A stretch of DNA of 64,000 nucleotides from DASREM01 sp035652095 (GTDB lineage: Bacteria; Acidobacteriota; Terriglobia; Terriglobales; Acidobacteriaceae). Shown in pieces: positions 24,157 to 31,929 of this stretch. A model generated the notes under the pieces. That model made no database searches and was not told the DNA's origin. It saw nothing but the letters and a program-made list of their open reading frames with translations. Where the stretch lies: positions 1-64,000 of the forward strand of contig DASREM010000038.1 in the NCBI GenBank assembly GCA_035652095.1, in the 5' to 3' direction. The stretch's first letter is position 1. Every line of letters begins with the position of its first letter. Made by a program: the position numbers and the translations under genes.

Positions 24157-26070
24157 GTGGCGAGGCTATGCTTCTTCGTGGGCAAGGGTGGGGTAGGCAA
24201 GACCACTGTATCATCGGCCTTTGCCGTCCATTATGCGTTGAAGCATCCCAAAGCTCGGGTCCTTTTGATCTCCACCGACCCTGCGCATTCTCTTTCCGAC
24301 GTCTTCGAGCAGAAGTTCGGGGCCAGGCCTACGGCCGCGAAGCTTCCCCGTGCCCATCTCTACGTCTGGCAGGTTGACGCGGAAGCACGATTCCGGAAAT
24401 TTCTGGATCAGGAAAAAGATCAGGTCCTCTCGATCCTGGAGAGCGGTTCGATTTTCACGCGCGAAGATATCGCCCCCCTGCTCGATACGACGCTGCCCGG
24501 CATGGCGGAGATGTCTGCTCTTCTGGCTATTCATGACGCGCTCCAGTCGGGGAAGTATGACCAGGTCGTGGTGGACACGGCACCGTTCGGGCACACCCTC
24601 CGCATGTTCGATATGCCTTCCCATTTTGTCCGGTTTCTCGACTTCCTCGAACTCGCTTCGAGCCGCGATGAGGTTCTGGCGCAACACTTCGGCGGCGCTC
24701 CCAAGGCTCATGGAGCGCAACTCGTCGACCGCTGGCGGCAAATGGCGGCGGAACTTCTGAAAGCGCTTTCACAGCGGGCGCGGATACTGCTTGTGACCAC
24801 TGCCGAGCCATTTGCCCTGAACGAGTCGCTGCGCTGTCGAGACACCATGCGCGCGTATTCACCGCCACTGGGAATCAGCGATGTGGTGCTGAACCGGGTT
24901 GTTCTTCGCCCCGGCCACTGTAAGCTGTGCGCTGGCCGCTCGAAGGCTGCCGCAGCGGCGCGCCGCTTCATCAAAACCAATTTTGCCCGTGCAACGGCCT
25001 ACATCGCGCAGGATCCCGGCGCGCCCATTGTCTCCTCCGAGGGCTTGAAAATGTTCGGCGCTCATGTTTTCTCGGGCGATCCGTTACGTTGGAAGCCGAA
25101 GCTTCCTCGGGCCGTCAAGCTGCAGTTCAGAACAGCAGACTGGCCATTTTTGGATACGCCTTTGTCGATGGTTCTGGGGAAAGGCGGCGTTGGCAAGACC
25201 ACAATCTCCGCCGGTCTGGGATTGCGAACCCGCGATAAAACACAATCGAGAGTCGAAATCTGCTCTGTCGACCCGGCTCCCTCACTCGACGACGTCTTTC
25301 AGGCCGATATTGGAGACACACCGGCGCCTGTTCTCGGCGACGCAAAGTTTCGGGCGTCGGAACTCGACGCCGCCGCCATGTTTCGGCAATGGGCTGCGGA
25401 GATCAAGGGTATGCTCGAACAGCCGGTGGCAGACCAGGGATTGCATGTGGATTTATGGTTCGAGCGGCAATTGTTCTCTCACTTGCTCGACAGTGTTCCT
25501 CCGGGACTCGATGAAATTTTAGCGGTTTTTCGCATACTTGATTTGACCGCGGAGAAGGACCAACGGGTCGTGATTGACATGGCTCCCACTGGTCACGCGC
25601 TCGATCTTCTGCGCATCCCGGAACGGATTCTGGCATGGACGCGGCTATTGTTGAAAACTCTTGCTGCGCACCGTACACTGGCCATCGTCCGCGATGCGGG
25701 ATTGAAGGTAGCTGAACTCGGACAGCGGGTCCGCGAATTTCTTGAACTACTCCGTAACCCTCAGAAAACGCGAATCATCGTTGTCATGCTTGCAGAACCC
25801 TTGCCGGACCGCGAAACCGAACGATTGCTGTCGGCTCTCGAGCAACTGAACGTGCGCCTGGGCTCACTCTTTGTAAACCGGCTGGACCTCTCAACCGAAT
25901 CGAGGTGCTCGCGCTGCCGGCAGGCGCAGCGCTGGCAAAGGCTGACGCTTTCCAGCTTGGTCGCCCGGCATCCTGATTTGCAGCCGTACGTGGTAAAGGA
26001 ATTCCCCGAGGCAATCGCAGGAAAGAAGGGACTGCGAATACTGGCGAGACAGATATGGCGGGCAAGTTAA
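24157..26070 (+). CDS. Fused two-domain Get3/ArsA-family ATPase in the gas vesicle operon
   Basis: A 637-residue tandem ATPase. Each half has a deviant Walker A with the intradimer lysine, GKGGVGKT (9-16 and about 341-348), a switch-I aspartate motif (STDPAHSLSDVF, and SVDPAPSLDDVF with Pro for His), a switch-II region (VVVDTAPFGHTLRMFDMP; VVIDMAPTGHALDLLRIP) and a CxxC pair (CKLC near 255, CSRC near 583). In Get3/TRC40 the CxxC binds zinc at the dimer interface, and switch II leads to a hydrophobic groove for tail-anchored proteins. The protein thus looks like a Get3 dimer fused in one chain. Start GTG; its end overlaps the first gvpF by 16 bases, tying it to gas vesicle assembly. A role as chaperone for hydrophobic Gvp proteins is inference. 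Confidence 0.85.
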   Translation: MARLCFFVGKGGVGKTTVSSAFAVHYALKHPKARVLLISTDPAHSLSDVFEQKFGARPTAAKLPRAHLYVWQVDAEARFRKFLDQEKDQVLSILESGSIFTREDIAPLLDTTLPGMAEMSALLAIHDALQSGKYDQVVVDTAPFGHTLRMFDMPSHFVRFLDFLELASSRDEVLAQHFGGAPKAHGAQLVDRWRQMAAELLKALSQRARILLVTTAEPFALNESLRCRDTMRAYSPPLGISDVVLNRVVLRPGHCKLCAGRSKAAAAARRFIKTNFARATAYIAQDPGAPIVSSEGLKMFGAHVFSGDPLRWKPKLPRAVKLQFRTADWPFLDTPLSMVLGKGGVGKTTISAGLGLRTRDKTQSRVEICSVDPAPSLDDVFQADIGDTPAPVLGDAKFRASELDAAAMFRQWAAEIKGMLEQPVADQGLHVDLWFERQLFSHLLDSVPPGLDEILAVFRILDLTAEKDQRVVIDMAPTGHALDLLRIPERILAWTRLLLKTLAAHRTLAIVRDAGLKVAELGQRVREFLELLRNPQKTRIIVVMLAEPLPDRETERLLSALEQLNVRLGSLFVNRLDLSTESRCSRCRQAQRWQRLTLSSLVARHPDLQPYVVKEFPEAIAGKKGLRILARQIWRAS

Positions 26071-26816
26071 CCTCCAAAACAGCGGGCACTGTTCTATATC
26101 TTTATGGCGTTACGCAGTCCGCTCCTTCCACCCTGCCGAAGATCGTCGGGGTAGACGGTAGCACTCGCGTAGAGGCAATCTCATGCTCCGGCCTGACATG
26201 TTGGATAAGCCGGGTTTCGGCATCTGAATTTGCCGACGAGCTGGCCCGAAACATGGAGAACCTCGACTGGCTTTCCGAAAAAAGTGTGGCTCACCAGCGC
26301 GCTGTTTCCTCCATATCGGAAGTCGCAGACATTCTTCCCACCAGGTTCGGCACCGTCTTTCTTGGAGAGGAATCGTTGCAGGCGGATATGAAGCGCAGAA
26401 AACGCGAGATTCAGTCTGATTTCAAGCGTATTGGGGGAAGCGATGAATGGGGCGTAAAGGTTTTTGCGCTTCCTACCAAAGTGATTGCGAATTCGCCGGG
26501 CAAAATCACCGGTCGAGACTATCTTCGAGCCAAGTCGCAGGTACTTCACAGCAAGGCCCCCGCAAAATCCGATCAGGAAGTGGAACGGTTCGACTCCGAA
26601 TTGCGAAAGTTAGCAACCGAGACGGCAGAAGCCGGAAAGATCAGCGGGGGACGTCGCGACATTGTTTACCAGGTTTCACTGCTTATAAAACGCGGTGAGC
26701 GGGAGCGCTTCGAGGCTCTGCTGCGCCGGTTCTCCACGCACTGGAAAAACCAAAAATCCATCGAATGCACCGGGCCCTGGCCACCTTACTCCTTTCTATC
26801 CCGGAGAGTGGACTGA
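26055..26816 (+). CDS. GvpL/GvpF-family gas vesicle protein (copy 1)
   Basis: A 253-residue member of the GvpL/F family: YLYGVTQS near the start, the DWLSEKSVAHQRAVSSI and ILPTRFGTVF segments (the family's H-x-x-V and P-x-RFGT motifs), GGSDEWGVKVF, a charged helical middle, and the C-terminal CTGPWPPYSFL (TGPWPPYxF) signature. In haloarchaea and cyanobacteria GvpF/L bind GvpA and help nucleate the vesicle. It overlaps the ATPase gene by 16 bases and the next gvpA-family gene by one. Confidence 0.9.
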   Translation: MAGKLTSKTAGTVLYLYGVTQSAPSTLPKIVGVDGSTRVEAISCSGLTCWISRVSASEFADELARNMENLDWLSEKSVAHQRAVSSISEVADILPTRFGTVFLGEESLQADMKRRKREIQSDFKRIGGSDEWGVKVFALPTKVIANSPGKITGRDYLRAKSQVLHSKAPAKSDQEVERFDSELRKLATETAEAGKISGGRRDIVYQVSLLIKRGERERFEALLRRFSTHWKNQKSIECTGPWPPYSFLSRRVD

Positions 26817-27061
26817 TGGCTAGTCCGAATACGATTGTGATTGGCGGGAACGACGCAAACGACGAAGTATCGCTGCTCGATGTCCTCGACCACGTGTTGA
26901 ATCAGGGCGTCGTGATTCGCGGAAACCTGGTGATCTCTCTGGCTGGAGTGGACCTGGTTTATATCGGGCTCGATGTTATCCTGACCTCGATCGAAACCGC
27001 TTTGCGTCACATGGATACCGTCGCGAGTTGCGATCTTCCCACATTGCATCGAAAGCGATGA
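26816..27061 (+). CDS. GvpA-family minor gas vesicle protein (GvpS/GvpM-like)
   Basis: An 81-residue protein starting at an ATG that shares its A with the TGA of the preceding gene. The core EVSLLDVLDHVLNQGVVIRGNLVISLAGVDLVYIGLDVILTSIETAL has the helix-strand-strand-helix plan of GvpA. It differs from GvpA where GvpS/GvpM proteins do (R-G-N/D-L-V-I-S-x-AG-x-DLVY instead of D-A-W-V-R-x-SLVGIEL). Such minor members are thought to form the nucleus or the conical tips. The exact letter (S, M or J) is uncertain. Confidence 0.82.
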   Translation: MASPNTIVIGGNDANDEVSLLDVLDHVLNQGVVIRGNLVISLAGVDLVYIGLDVILTSIETALRHMDTVASCDLPTLHRKR

Positions 27062-27070
27062 TTCCTCAAA

Positions 27071-27718
27071 ATGCCGGTGCTTGCCTATTGCACTTTCGAG
27101 TTTGATCCTCAAATTCGCGTTCCTGAAGTCGGAGTGCAGGGTGAGCCCATCTCATTAATACGGGAATCAAAACTGGCATGCTTGGTGTCCCAATTCACGA
27201 CTGTGAAGTCTGGAAGCAATGAGCCGCTTCGTGAAGCTGCTTTAGTCTTCAACCGGGTGCTTCAGGCAGTATTTCAGCAAGCGGCAATTGTCCCCTTCCG
27301 TTTTCCCACCCTGGTAGAGAATGAACGCGAGATCTCTCGTTATCTTCAGGAGCGTGAATCAGAACTCCTCCGTGACCTGCATCGCTTTCGCGAGATGGTG
27401 CAGATGGAAATTGAAGTCCAGTCCGACGTGCCTGCAACTATTGGGCAGCAGCAGTCGGGTCAAGGCTACCTTCGCACGCGCCAGGCACGGGCAGCAGTCC
27501 TTGAGGGGGCGGTCTCGGACCTGCGTAGCGGAGTGAAAAGCTGCATTCTTGAATGGCGGACACGCCCGTCTGCCAGTCGCACGCGCTGCTATGTGCTGTT
27601 GCAGCGGAGCGCCTTGCACGATTTCTGTCAAAAAGCCAAGAGCGTACGACTCCCAGACGATATTCGTGCCAGAATGACAGGTCCCTGGCCGGTCAGCGAA
27701 TTCATGAGCGAAACATGA
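27071..27718 (+). CDS. GvpL/GvpF-family gas vesicle protein (copy 2, divergent)
   Basis: A 215-residue, clearly divergent GvpF/L protein. It keeps the IVPFRFPTLV segment (equivalent of P-x-RFGT), a charged helical middle (ENEREISRYLQERESELLRDLHRFREMVQMEIEV) and the C-terminal MTGPWPVSEFM signature, but the N-terminal domain is short and the YGI motif is replaced by YCTFEF. It starts nine bases after the minor gvpA gene and overlaps gvpK by four bases. Its divergence suggests a specialised role among the three paralogues. Confidence 0.82.
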   Translation: MPVLAYCTFEFDPQIRVPEVGVQGEPISLIRESKLACLVSQFTTVKSGSNEPLREAALVFNRVLQAVFQQAAIVPFRFPTLVENEREISRYLQERESELLRDLHRFREMVQMEIEVQSDVPATIGQQQSGQGYLRTRQARAAVLEGAVSDLRSGVKSCILEWRTRPSASRTRCYVLLQRSALHDFCQKAKSVRLPDDIRARMTGPWPVSEFMSET

Positions 27719-28023
27719 CAAAAGAGAACCTCTCGCCCAACCTGGCCAGCAGTGTTGGGGAGCGACTGGATTGCACGCCGGAAAACGTTGAGCAGGGCCT
27801 GGCCAAGCTGGTGCTGGGCCTGGTTGAACTTTTGCGGCAATTGCTCGAGCGGCAGGCGATCCGCCGCATGGAAGGCGGCTCTCTTACCGAAGAGCAGGTC
27901 GAGCAAATGGGCGAGGCTTTGATGAAGTTGGAAGCGACCATTGCCAGGCTAGCGACCGAGTTTGGCCTTTCCCCAGCCGACTTGAACCTCGATTTAGGCC
28001 CGTTGGGCCGACTTTTGGAATAA
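27715..28023 (+). CDS. gvpK: Gas vesicle protein GvpK
   Basis: A 102-residue protein starting at an ATG that overlaps the TGA of the preceding gvpF/L gene. The segment LDCTPENVEQGLAKLVLGLVELLRQLLERQAIRRMEGGSLTEEQVEQMGEALMKLE matches the GvpK family, in which the LVELLRQLLERQAIRRME-G-sL motif is highly conserved, and the tail ADLNLDLGPLGRLL is also typical. GvpK is required for vesicle formation in many bacteria; its exact role is unsettled. It is the last gene of the first gvp unit. Confidence 0.93.
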   Translation: MTKENLSPNLASSVGERLDCTPENVEQGLAKLVLGLVELLRQLLERQAIRRMEGGSLTEEQVEQMGEALMKLEATIARLATEFGLSPADLNLDLGPLGRLLE

Positions 28024-28113
28024 AGACCTCCGGCCAGGCAACGCTATCTAGCAACTCAGAATCTACTGCCGCTTGACGCAGTTCCTCTCCTGGAAAGATT
28101 TGGGTTTACTTAA

Positions 28114-28143
28114 TTGACACGTGACGAGCTGAGCCGTTAGCAT
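28114..28143 (+). promoter_or_regulatory. Candidate sigma-70 promoter for the structural gvp operon
   Basis: In the 171-base gap between gvpK and the next gvp gene, a perfect TTGACA (28114-28119) is followed after 18 bases by TAGCAT (28138-28143, four of six matches to TATAAT). It ends 51 bases before the ATG at 28195. This suggests the structural genes have their own start site, separate from the upstream assembly-factor genes. Confidence 0.4.
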
Positions 28144-28194
28144 CTTCGTCTCAGTGCGCGCCGAGGACTGATCTTTCGCACTGGACCTAAGCCT

Positions 28195-28506
28195 ATGGAA
28201 AGAGTGCCCACGGTTTCAGGAACAACTAATCTGGTCGACATTCTCGACCGCGTGCTGGACAAGGGATTGGTCATCGCAGGAGACGTGCGGGTTTCCTTGG
28301 CGAACGTGGAATTGTTGACGATCCGTATCCGTCTCCTGATCTGTTCGGTAGACAAGGCGGAACAGATTGGGCTGAATTGGTGGAAATACGATCCTCATCT
28401 GACGATGCAGGTTCCTGCTGCTCCCCCGCGGCTTACCGAGGCGAGACCTGCGGCCGTTCAAGTGCCAAAACCGACGCGACGAAAGGCCGGTAGGCGCCGA
28501 GCCTGA
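28195..28506 (+). CDS. gvpJ: GvpA-family protein, GvpJ-like, with basic tail
   Basis: A 103-residue protein. Residues 9-62 (TTNLVDILDRVLDKGLVIAGDVRVSLANVELLTIRIRLLICSVDKAEQIGLNWW) form the GvpA fold but carry GvpJ-type features: A-G-D-V in place of D-A-W-V, ELLTIRIRLL, and the E-x-GLNWW end. Residues 70-103 are an added Pro/Ala/Arg-rich tail ending PTRRKAGRRRA, absent from most GvpJ. GvpJ is a minor component linked to tips and initiation. It lies 26 bases before gvpA. Confidence 0.82.
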   Translation: MERVPTVSGTTNLVDILDRVLDKGLVIAGDVRVSLANVELLTIRIRLLICSVDKAEQIGLNWWKYDPHLTMQVPAAPPRLTEARPAAVQVPKPTRRKAGRRRA

Positions 28507-28532
28507 GTCGGATCACATAGGAGGGAAGCTTC

Positions 28533-28838
28533 ATGGCAGTCGAACGCATATCGGGTGGCTCGAGCCTGATTGACGTACTCGACCGGGTTCTTGACAAGGG
28601 AATTGTCATCGATGCCTGGGTCCGAATTTCGCTGGTGGGCATCGACCTGATCACCGTGGAAGCCCGCGTCGTCGTGGCCTCCATCGACACCTACCTGAAA
28701 TATGCCGACGCCGTCGGTCTCACCGGCCTGGTATCCCGTCCGCAGCTTACGGGCGAGGTGGAAGAGCCGGAAGTTGCGGTCGAAACCACGCGCCGCGTGA
28801 CGCGGGTGCCCGCGCGCCGCGCTGCTCGCCGGGGATGA
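28533..28838 (+). CDS. gvpA: Major gas vesicle structural protein GvpA, with C-terminal extension
   Basis: A 101-residue protein whose first ~68 residues match GvpA almost throughout: MAVERISGGSSLIDVLDRVLDKGIVIDAWVRISLVGIDLITVEARVVVASIDTYLKYADAVGL. GvpA forms the ribs of the gas-permeable shell. Typical GvpA ends soon after residue 70; here about 30 residues follow, first acidic (GEVEEPEVAVE) then basic (TRRVTRVPARRAARRG). A strong AGGAGGG lies seven bases upstream of the ATG, fitting high expression. Confidence 0.95.
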   Translation: MAVERISGGSSLIDVLDRVLDKGIVIDAWVRISLVGIDLITVEARVVVASIDTYLKYADAVGLTGLVSRPQLTGEVEEPEVAVETTRRVTRVPARRAARRG

Positions 28839-28871
28839 CGGGTTGTCGCAATTATGAGGGGACCAGCTCAG

Positions 28872-30986
28872 ATGGCGAGCCCGCGTGTGAACGGAAGACC
28901 GGATTCGGCGCTCCCCTCGCGCGGCTCTAGCACAGATTCTGCCGCTCTGCGGATCCTCTCCGCGGAGCGCTCCGAGGAGATCTTCCCTATTCTCCTCGAG
29001 GAAATCGTCAATCTGGGCTTTCCCAAAGCCCTGGTCCTTGATGTCGATTTCGATACCGGCGAGATCAAACCTACTGCGTCTCTGAACTGTGACAAGCGCG
29101 AACTCGATCGCTACCACACCTCCTTGTGGGCGAGCGAAAATCCTTTGATTTCCATCCTCCAGAGTTTGAATCCCGGGGTGCTTCCGTCCGAGTACACGGG
29201 TGGCAAGTCTTATTACGCTTACCCGATCCTTTATCGCAGCCGCACCCGATGTTGGGAGGCGGAACGAGAGCGCCGACAGGATTGTCTCGCCACGCGGAAT
29301 TTCCGGCTGCACAAGAAACTGCCCTTCGAAGAACAAGTATGTTCCGCCTGTGGCATGCGGGCATATGTCACCATGGTCCTGGCGCAACTCGGCAAACAGG
29401 TTGGAAACGCACAACTTCGCAATTTCCAGCAGTTGGTCGAACGCGCGAATGGATACCTTGCCCGCCTTTTCAAGGTGGAGCACTACTACAACCGCATGCG
29501 CGACATGGAAATCACCATCTCGCGATTGCGCGCCGTCATGCAGAGCATGACCGACCCGGTGATCCTCACCGATAATCAACACCGCGTCATTACGCAAAAC
29601 CGTGCGGCGGAGCGCTTCTTTCGCTTTCCGGAAGGCGTGAGTGAGGGCGGAAAACGCGCGGTGGAACTCAATAATCTCCTGTTCTCGGCTGCACTCTCAT
29701 CCATGGTGGTCAGTGCCCGCGACATGTCGCGCGATCTCACCCTGGTGGACGTCATGGAAGGCGAAGAAGTCCTGTTTGAGGCGGTCAGCGCTCCCACCTA
29801 CAGTGCCGACGACGTGCGCTCCGGAATGGTAACGGTGATGCGCGATGTCACGGACCTCCGCCGGGCCGACGAAGAAGTGCGCGCCAACATGGAGAAGCTG
29901 CGCAATGCGGAAGAGATCGTTCGCCAGGATCGCGATCGCTTGAACCTGGTGATCGAGAATGTCGGAGATCCCATCATCGTTGCCGACAATTCCGCCAAGA
30001 TCGTTTTGCTCGATTCCCTGGCTAAGGAACTGTTTGGCTTTGCAGCGGATGCCAAGCATCCCGAGGTGGTAAAAAATCAGGCCAAACTGGATGCGTACCT
30101 CACCTCGTTCACTTTCTCTTTTTCAGACAAGGAGAACCGCAACCTTCATCTGTTCAATCCCAGGTCAGGAGGCGAGGTGGAATACGCCGCTCGCTCCGGG
30201 AAGATCTATGATGCTCGCGGCCAGGTTGCCTATACCGTTACAGTGCTGCGCGACTTCTCTACCTGGAAGCGACTCGAACAATTGCAACTGGAACGGCGGA
30301 TGCTCGAAATGGAAAAATTCGCCGCTACCGGTCGTTTGGCCGGCACTATCGCACATGAAATTAACAATCCCCTGGAGGCCATCAAGAACGCCATTCATTT
30401 GCTGGGCGGAAAACTGGATCCTAACCTCCAGCCGGTTTTCGACGTCCTGAAAAACGAAACCGAGCGCGTGAACCGCATCGTCCGGCAGATGCTCGGGCTC
30501 TACCGGAATACCGCGAACCTCGGCAGTTTTGATTTGAATAGCGTGGTGGAAGATACACTGACCCTGTTTGCTCGCCCCCTGTCGAAGCTTGGGATACAGG
30601 TGGACAAACGTCTAGGCGATATTGGGGCGGTGAAGGGCTCGGCTGACCAGTTTCGACAACTCTTGTCCAATCTGGTCATCAATTCCCGTGACAGCATGCC
30701 TGCGGGCGGCAAACTCATCGTCCGCACCAGAGAACTTCGCACCGCCGGCGGCTTGCACGGGTGGGTGAGCCTCACCCTTGCGGATACAGGTTCCGGCATC
30801 GACCCGCGTTTACAGAAGACGATTTTCGAGCCCTTTGTCTCCACCAAGGGTGAAAAGGGTACCGGCTTGGGACTGTGGATCGTCAAAGGGATCGTCGAAA
30901 ACCATAACGGGCGAATCAAGGTTCATAGCACGGTAGGAAAAGGGACCGTCATACGGGTTCTGGTGCCGATTTCGCGGTCGGGCTGA
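28872..30986 (+). CDS. GAF/PAS sensor histidine kinase embedded in the gas vesicle operon
   Basis: A soluble kinase of about 704 residues (start at 28872 behind GAGGGGA; an ATG at 28854 adds six). Counting from 28854: a GAF-like domain (30-215) containing cysteines 133, 144, 163 and 166, the last two as CSAC; PAS domains at about 225-335 and 360-470; HisKA with His501 (GTIAHEINNPLEAI); HATPase_c with N-box near 606, DTGSGID (644-650) and GTGLGL (669-674). There is no membrane helix, so it senses a cytoplasmic signal; the cysteines could hold a metal or Fe-S cluster. It lies between gvpA and a gvpF/L gene with short gaps, and no response regulator is adjacent. Confidence 0.88.
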   Translation: MASPRVNGRPDSALPSRGSSTDSAALRILSAERSEEIFPILLEEIVNLGFPKALVLDVDFDTGEIKPTASLNCDKRELDRYHTSLWASENPLISILQSLNPGVLPSEYTGGKSYYAYPILYRSRTRCWEAERERRQDCLATRNFRLHKKLPFEEQVCSACGMRAYVTMVLAQLGKQVGNAQLRNFQQLVERANGYLARLFKVEHYYNRMRDMEITISRLRAVMQSMTDPVILTDNQHRVITQNRAAERFFRFPEGVSEGGKRAVELNNLLFSAALSSMVVSARDMSRDLTLVDVMEGEEVLFEAVSAPTYSADDVRSGMVTVMRDVTDLRRADEEVRANMEKLRNAEEIVRQDRDRLNLVIENVGDPIIVADNSAKIVLLDSLAKELFGFAADAKHPEVVKNQAKLDAYLTSFTFSFSDKENRNLHLFNPRSGGEVEYAARSGKIYDARGQVAYTVTVLRDFSTWKRLEQLQLERRMLEMEKFAATGRLAGTIAHEINNPLEAIKNAIHLLGGKLDPNLQPVFDVLKNETERVNRIVRQMLGLYRNTANLGSFDLNSVVEDTLTLFARPLSKLGIQVDKRLGDIGAVKGSADQFRQLLSNLVINSRDSMPAGGKLIVRTRELRTAGGLHGWVSLTLADTGSGIDPRLQKTIFEPFVSTKGEKGTGLGLWIVKGIVENHNGRIKVHSTVGKGTVIRVLVPISRSG

Positions 30987-31038
30987 GCACTTCGCTTGGC
31001 ATTGCGTTTTGTAACTGATGGAAAAGGGGAATGGCACT

Positions 31039-31905
31039 ATGGCTGCCAGCAACGTACGAAATTCACGCAAGAGTGTAGGCAGAGCCAAGGACGACCTGCA
31101 CGTGCGGATTGAACGTCCGGACACGCCAGAGACGACGGCCGGCGAGAGCGGGCGTTACGTCTATGGCATCGTTCAGGCAAAGGAGCACACGAATTTCGGC
31201 AAGATCGGCATCGGCGGCGCCGGAGAGTTGGTCTATACCGTCAACTACATGGATATCGCCGCCGTAGTCAGCAAGACTTCGCTGGTCATCTTCGATCCCA
31301 CGCGCGAGAATGCGCTCGCTCACGAGCATGTCATCGAAACCGTGATGAAGAATCACACCATCATTCCCATGAGCTTTGGAACGGTGTTTCGCACTGATGA
31401 GGATATTCGCGCCGTGCTGAAGAGCATTTATTCCTCTGTGAAAGACGTCTTGAGCCAAATGGCGGGGAAGCTCGAATTCGGGCTGAAAGTGAACTGGGAT
31501 CGCGATCAGATCATCGAAGAATTGAAACAGCAGGATGAAGAGATCCGGCGGTTTCACCACGAGATCATCCGCAAGCAGTTGCAATCCACCTATTTTGCCC
31601 GGATGCAGCTGGGTCGCATGATTGACAAGGCGCTGGCGGAGCGTTCCACTCAATATGTGCGGGACATCTACGAAGCGCTGCGCAGCTGTTGCGTCGCTTC
31701 ACGGGACAATCAGCCGATTGGCGACAAGATGATCATGAACGCGGCATTTTTGGTGGAGCGGAGCCGCGAAACCGAGTTCGACAGTGTGGTGAATAAGATC
31801 GCGCGCAAGTACGGAAAACGCTTGAAATTCAAATACACCGGGCCATGGCCGCCGTATAATTTTGTCAACATACGGCTGAAGCTGGAGCGCGGGTCTTCTT
31901 CTTAG
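31039..31905 (+). CDS. GvpL/GvpF-family gas vesicle protein (copy 3)
   Basis: The most canonical GvpF/L in the locus, 288 residues from the ATG at 31039 (AAGGGG upstream; an ATG at 31018 is also in frame). After a ~40-residue polar N-terminal extension come GRYVYGIVQAKE, the ALAHEHVIETVMKNHTIIPMSFGTVF core (H-E-x-V…P-x-x-FGTVF), a KLEFGLKVNWD segment, a charged helical domain, and the C-terminal KYTGPWPPYNFV signature. It contacts GvpA during assembly in known systems. The next gene, gvpG, begins 24 bases later. Confidence 0.93.
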   Translation: MAASNVRNSRKSVGRAKDDLHVRIERPDTPETTAGESGRYVYGIVQAKEHTNFGKIGIGGAGELVYTVNYMDIAAVVSKTSLVIFDPTRENALAHEHVIETVMKNHTIIPMSFGTVFRTDEDIRAVLKSIYSSVKDVLSQMAGKLEFGLKVNWDRDQIIEELKQQDEEIRRFHHEIIRKQLQSTYFARMQLGRMIDKALAERSTQYVRDIYEALRSCCVASRDNQPIGDKMIMNAAFLVERSRETEFDSVVNKIARKYGKRLKFKYTGPWPPYNFVNIRLKLERGSSS

Positions 31906-31929
31906 AGTCAGGAGCAGCAGGGAACCGGT

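Noticed and set aside
28458..29597. A 379-codon open frame on the minus strand across gvpA and the kinase N-terminus
   Set aside because: It is antisense to a certain gvpA and a certain kinase; its translation shows no domain, and it arises from the GC-rich third-position bias of the sense genes.
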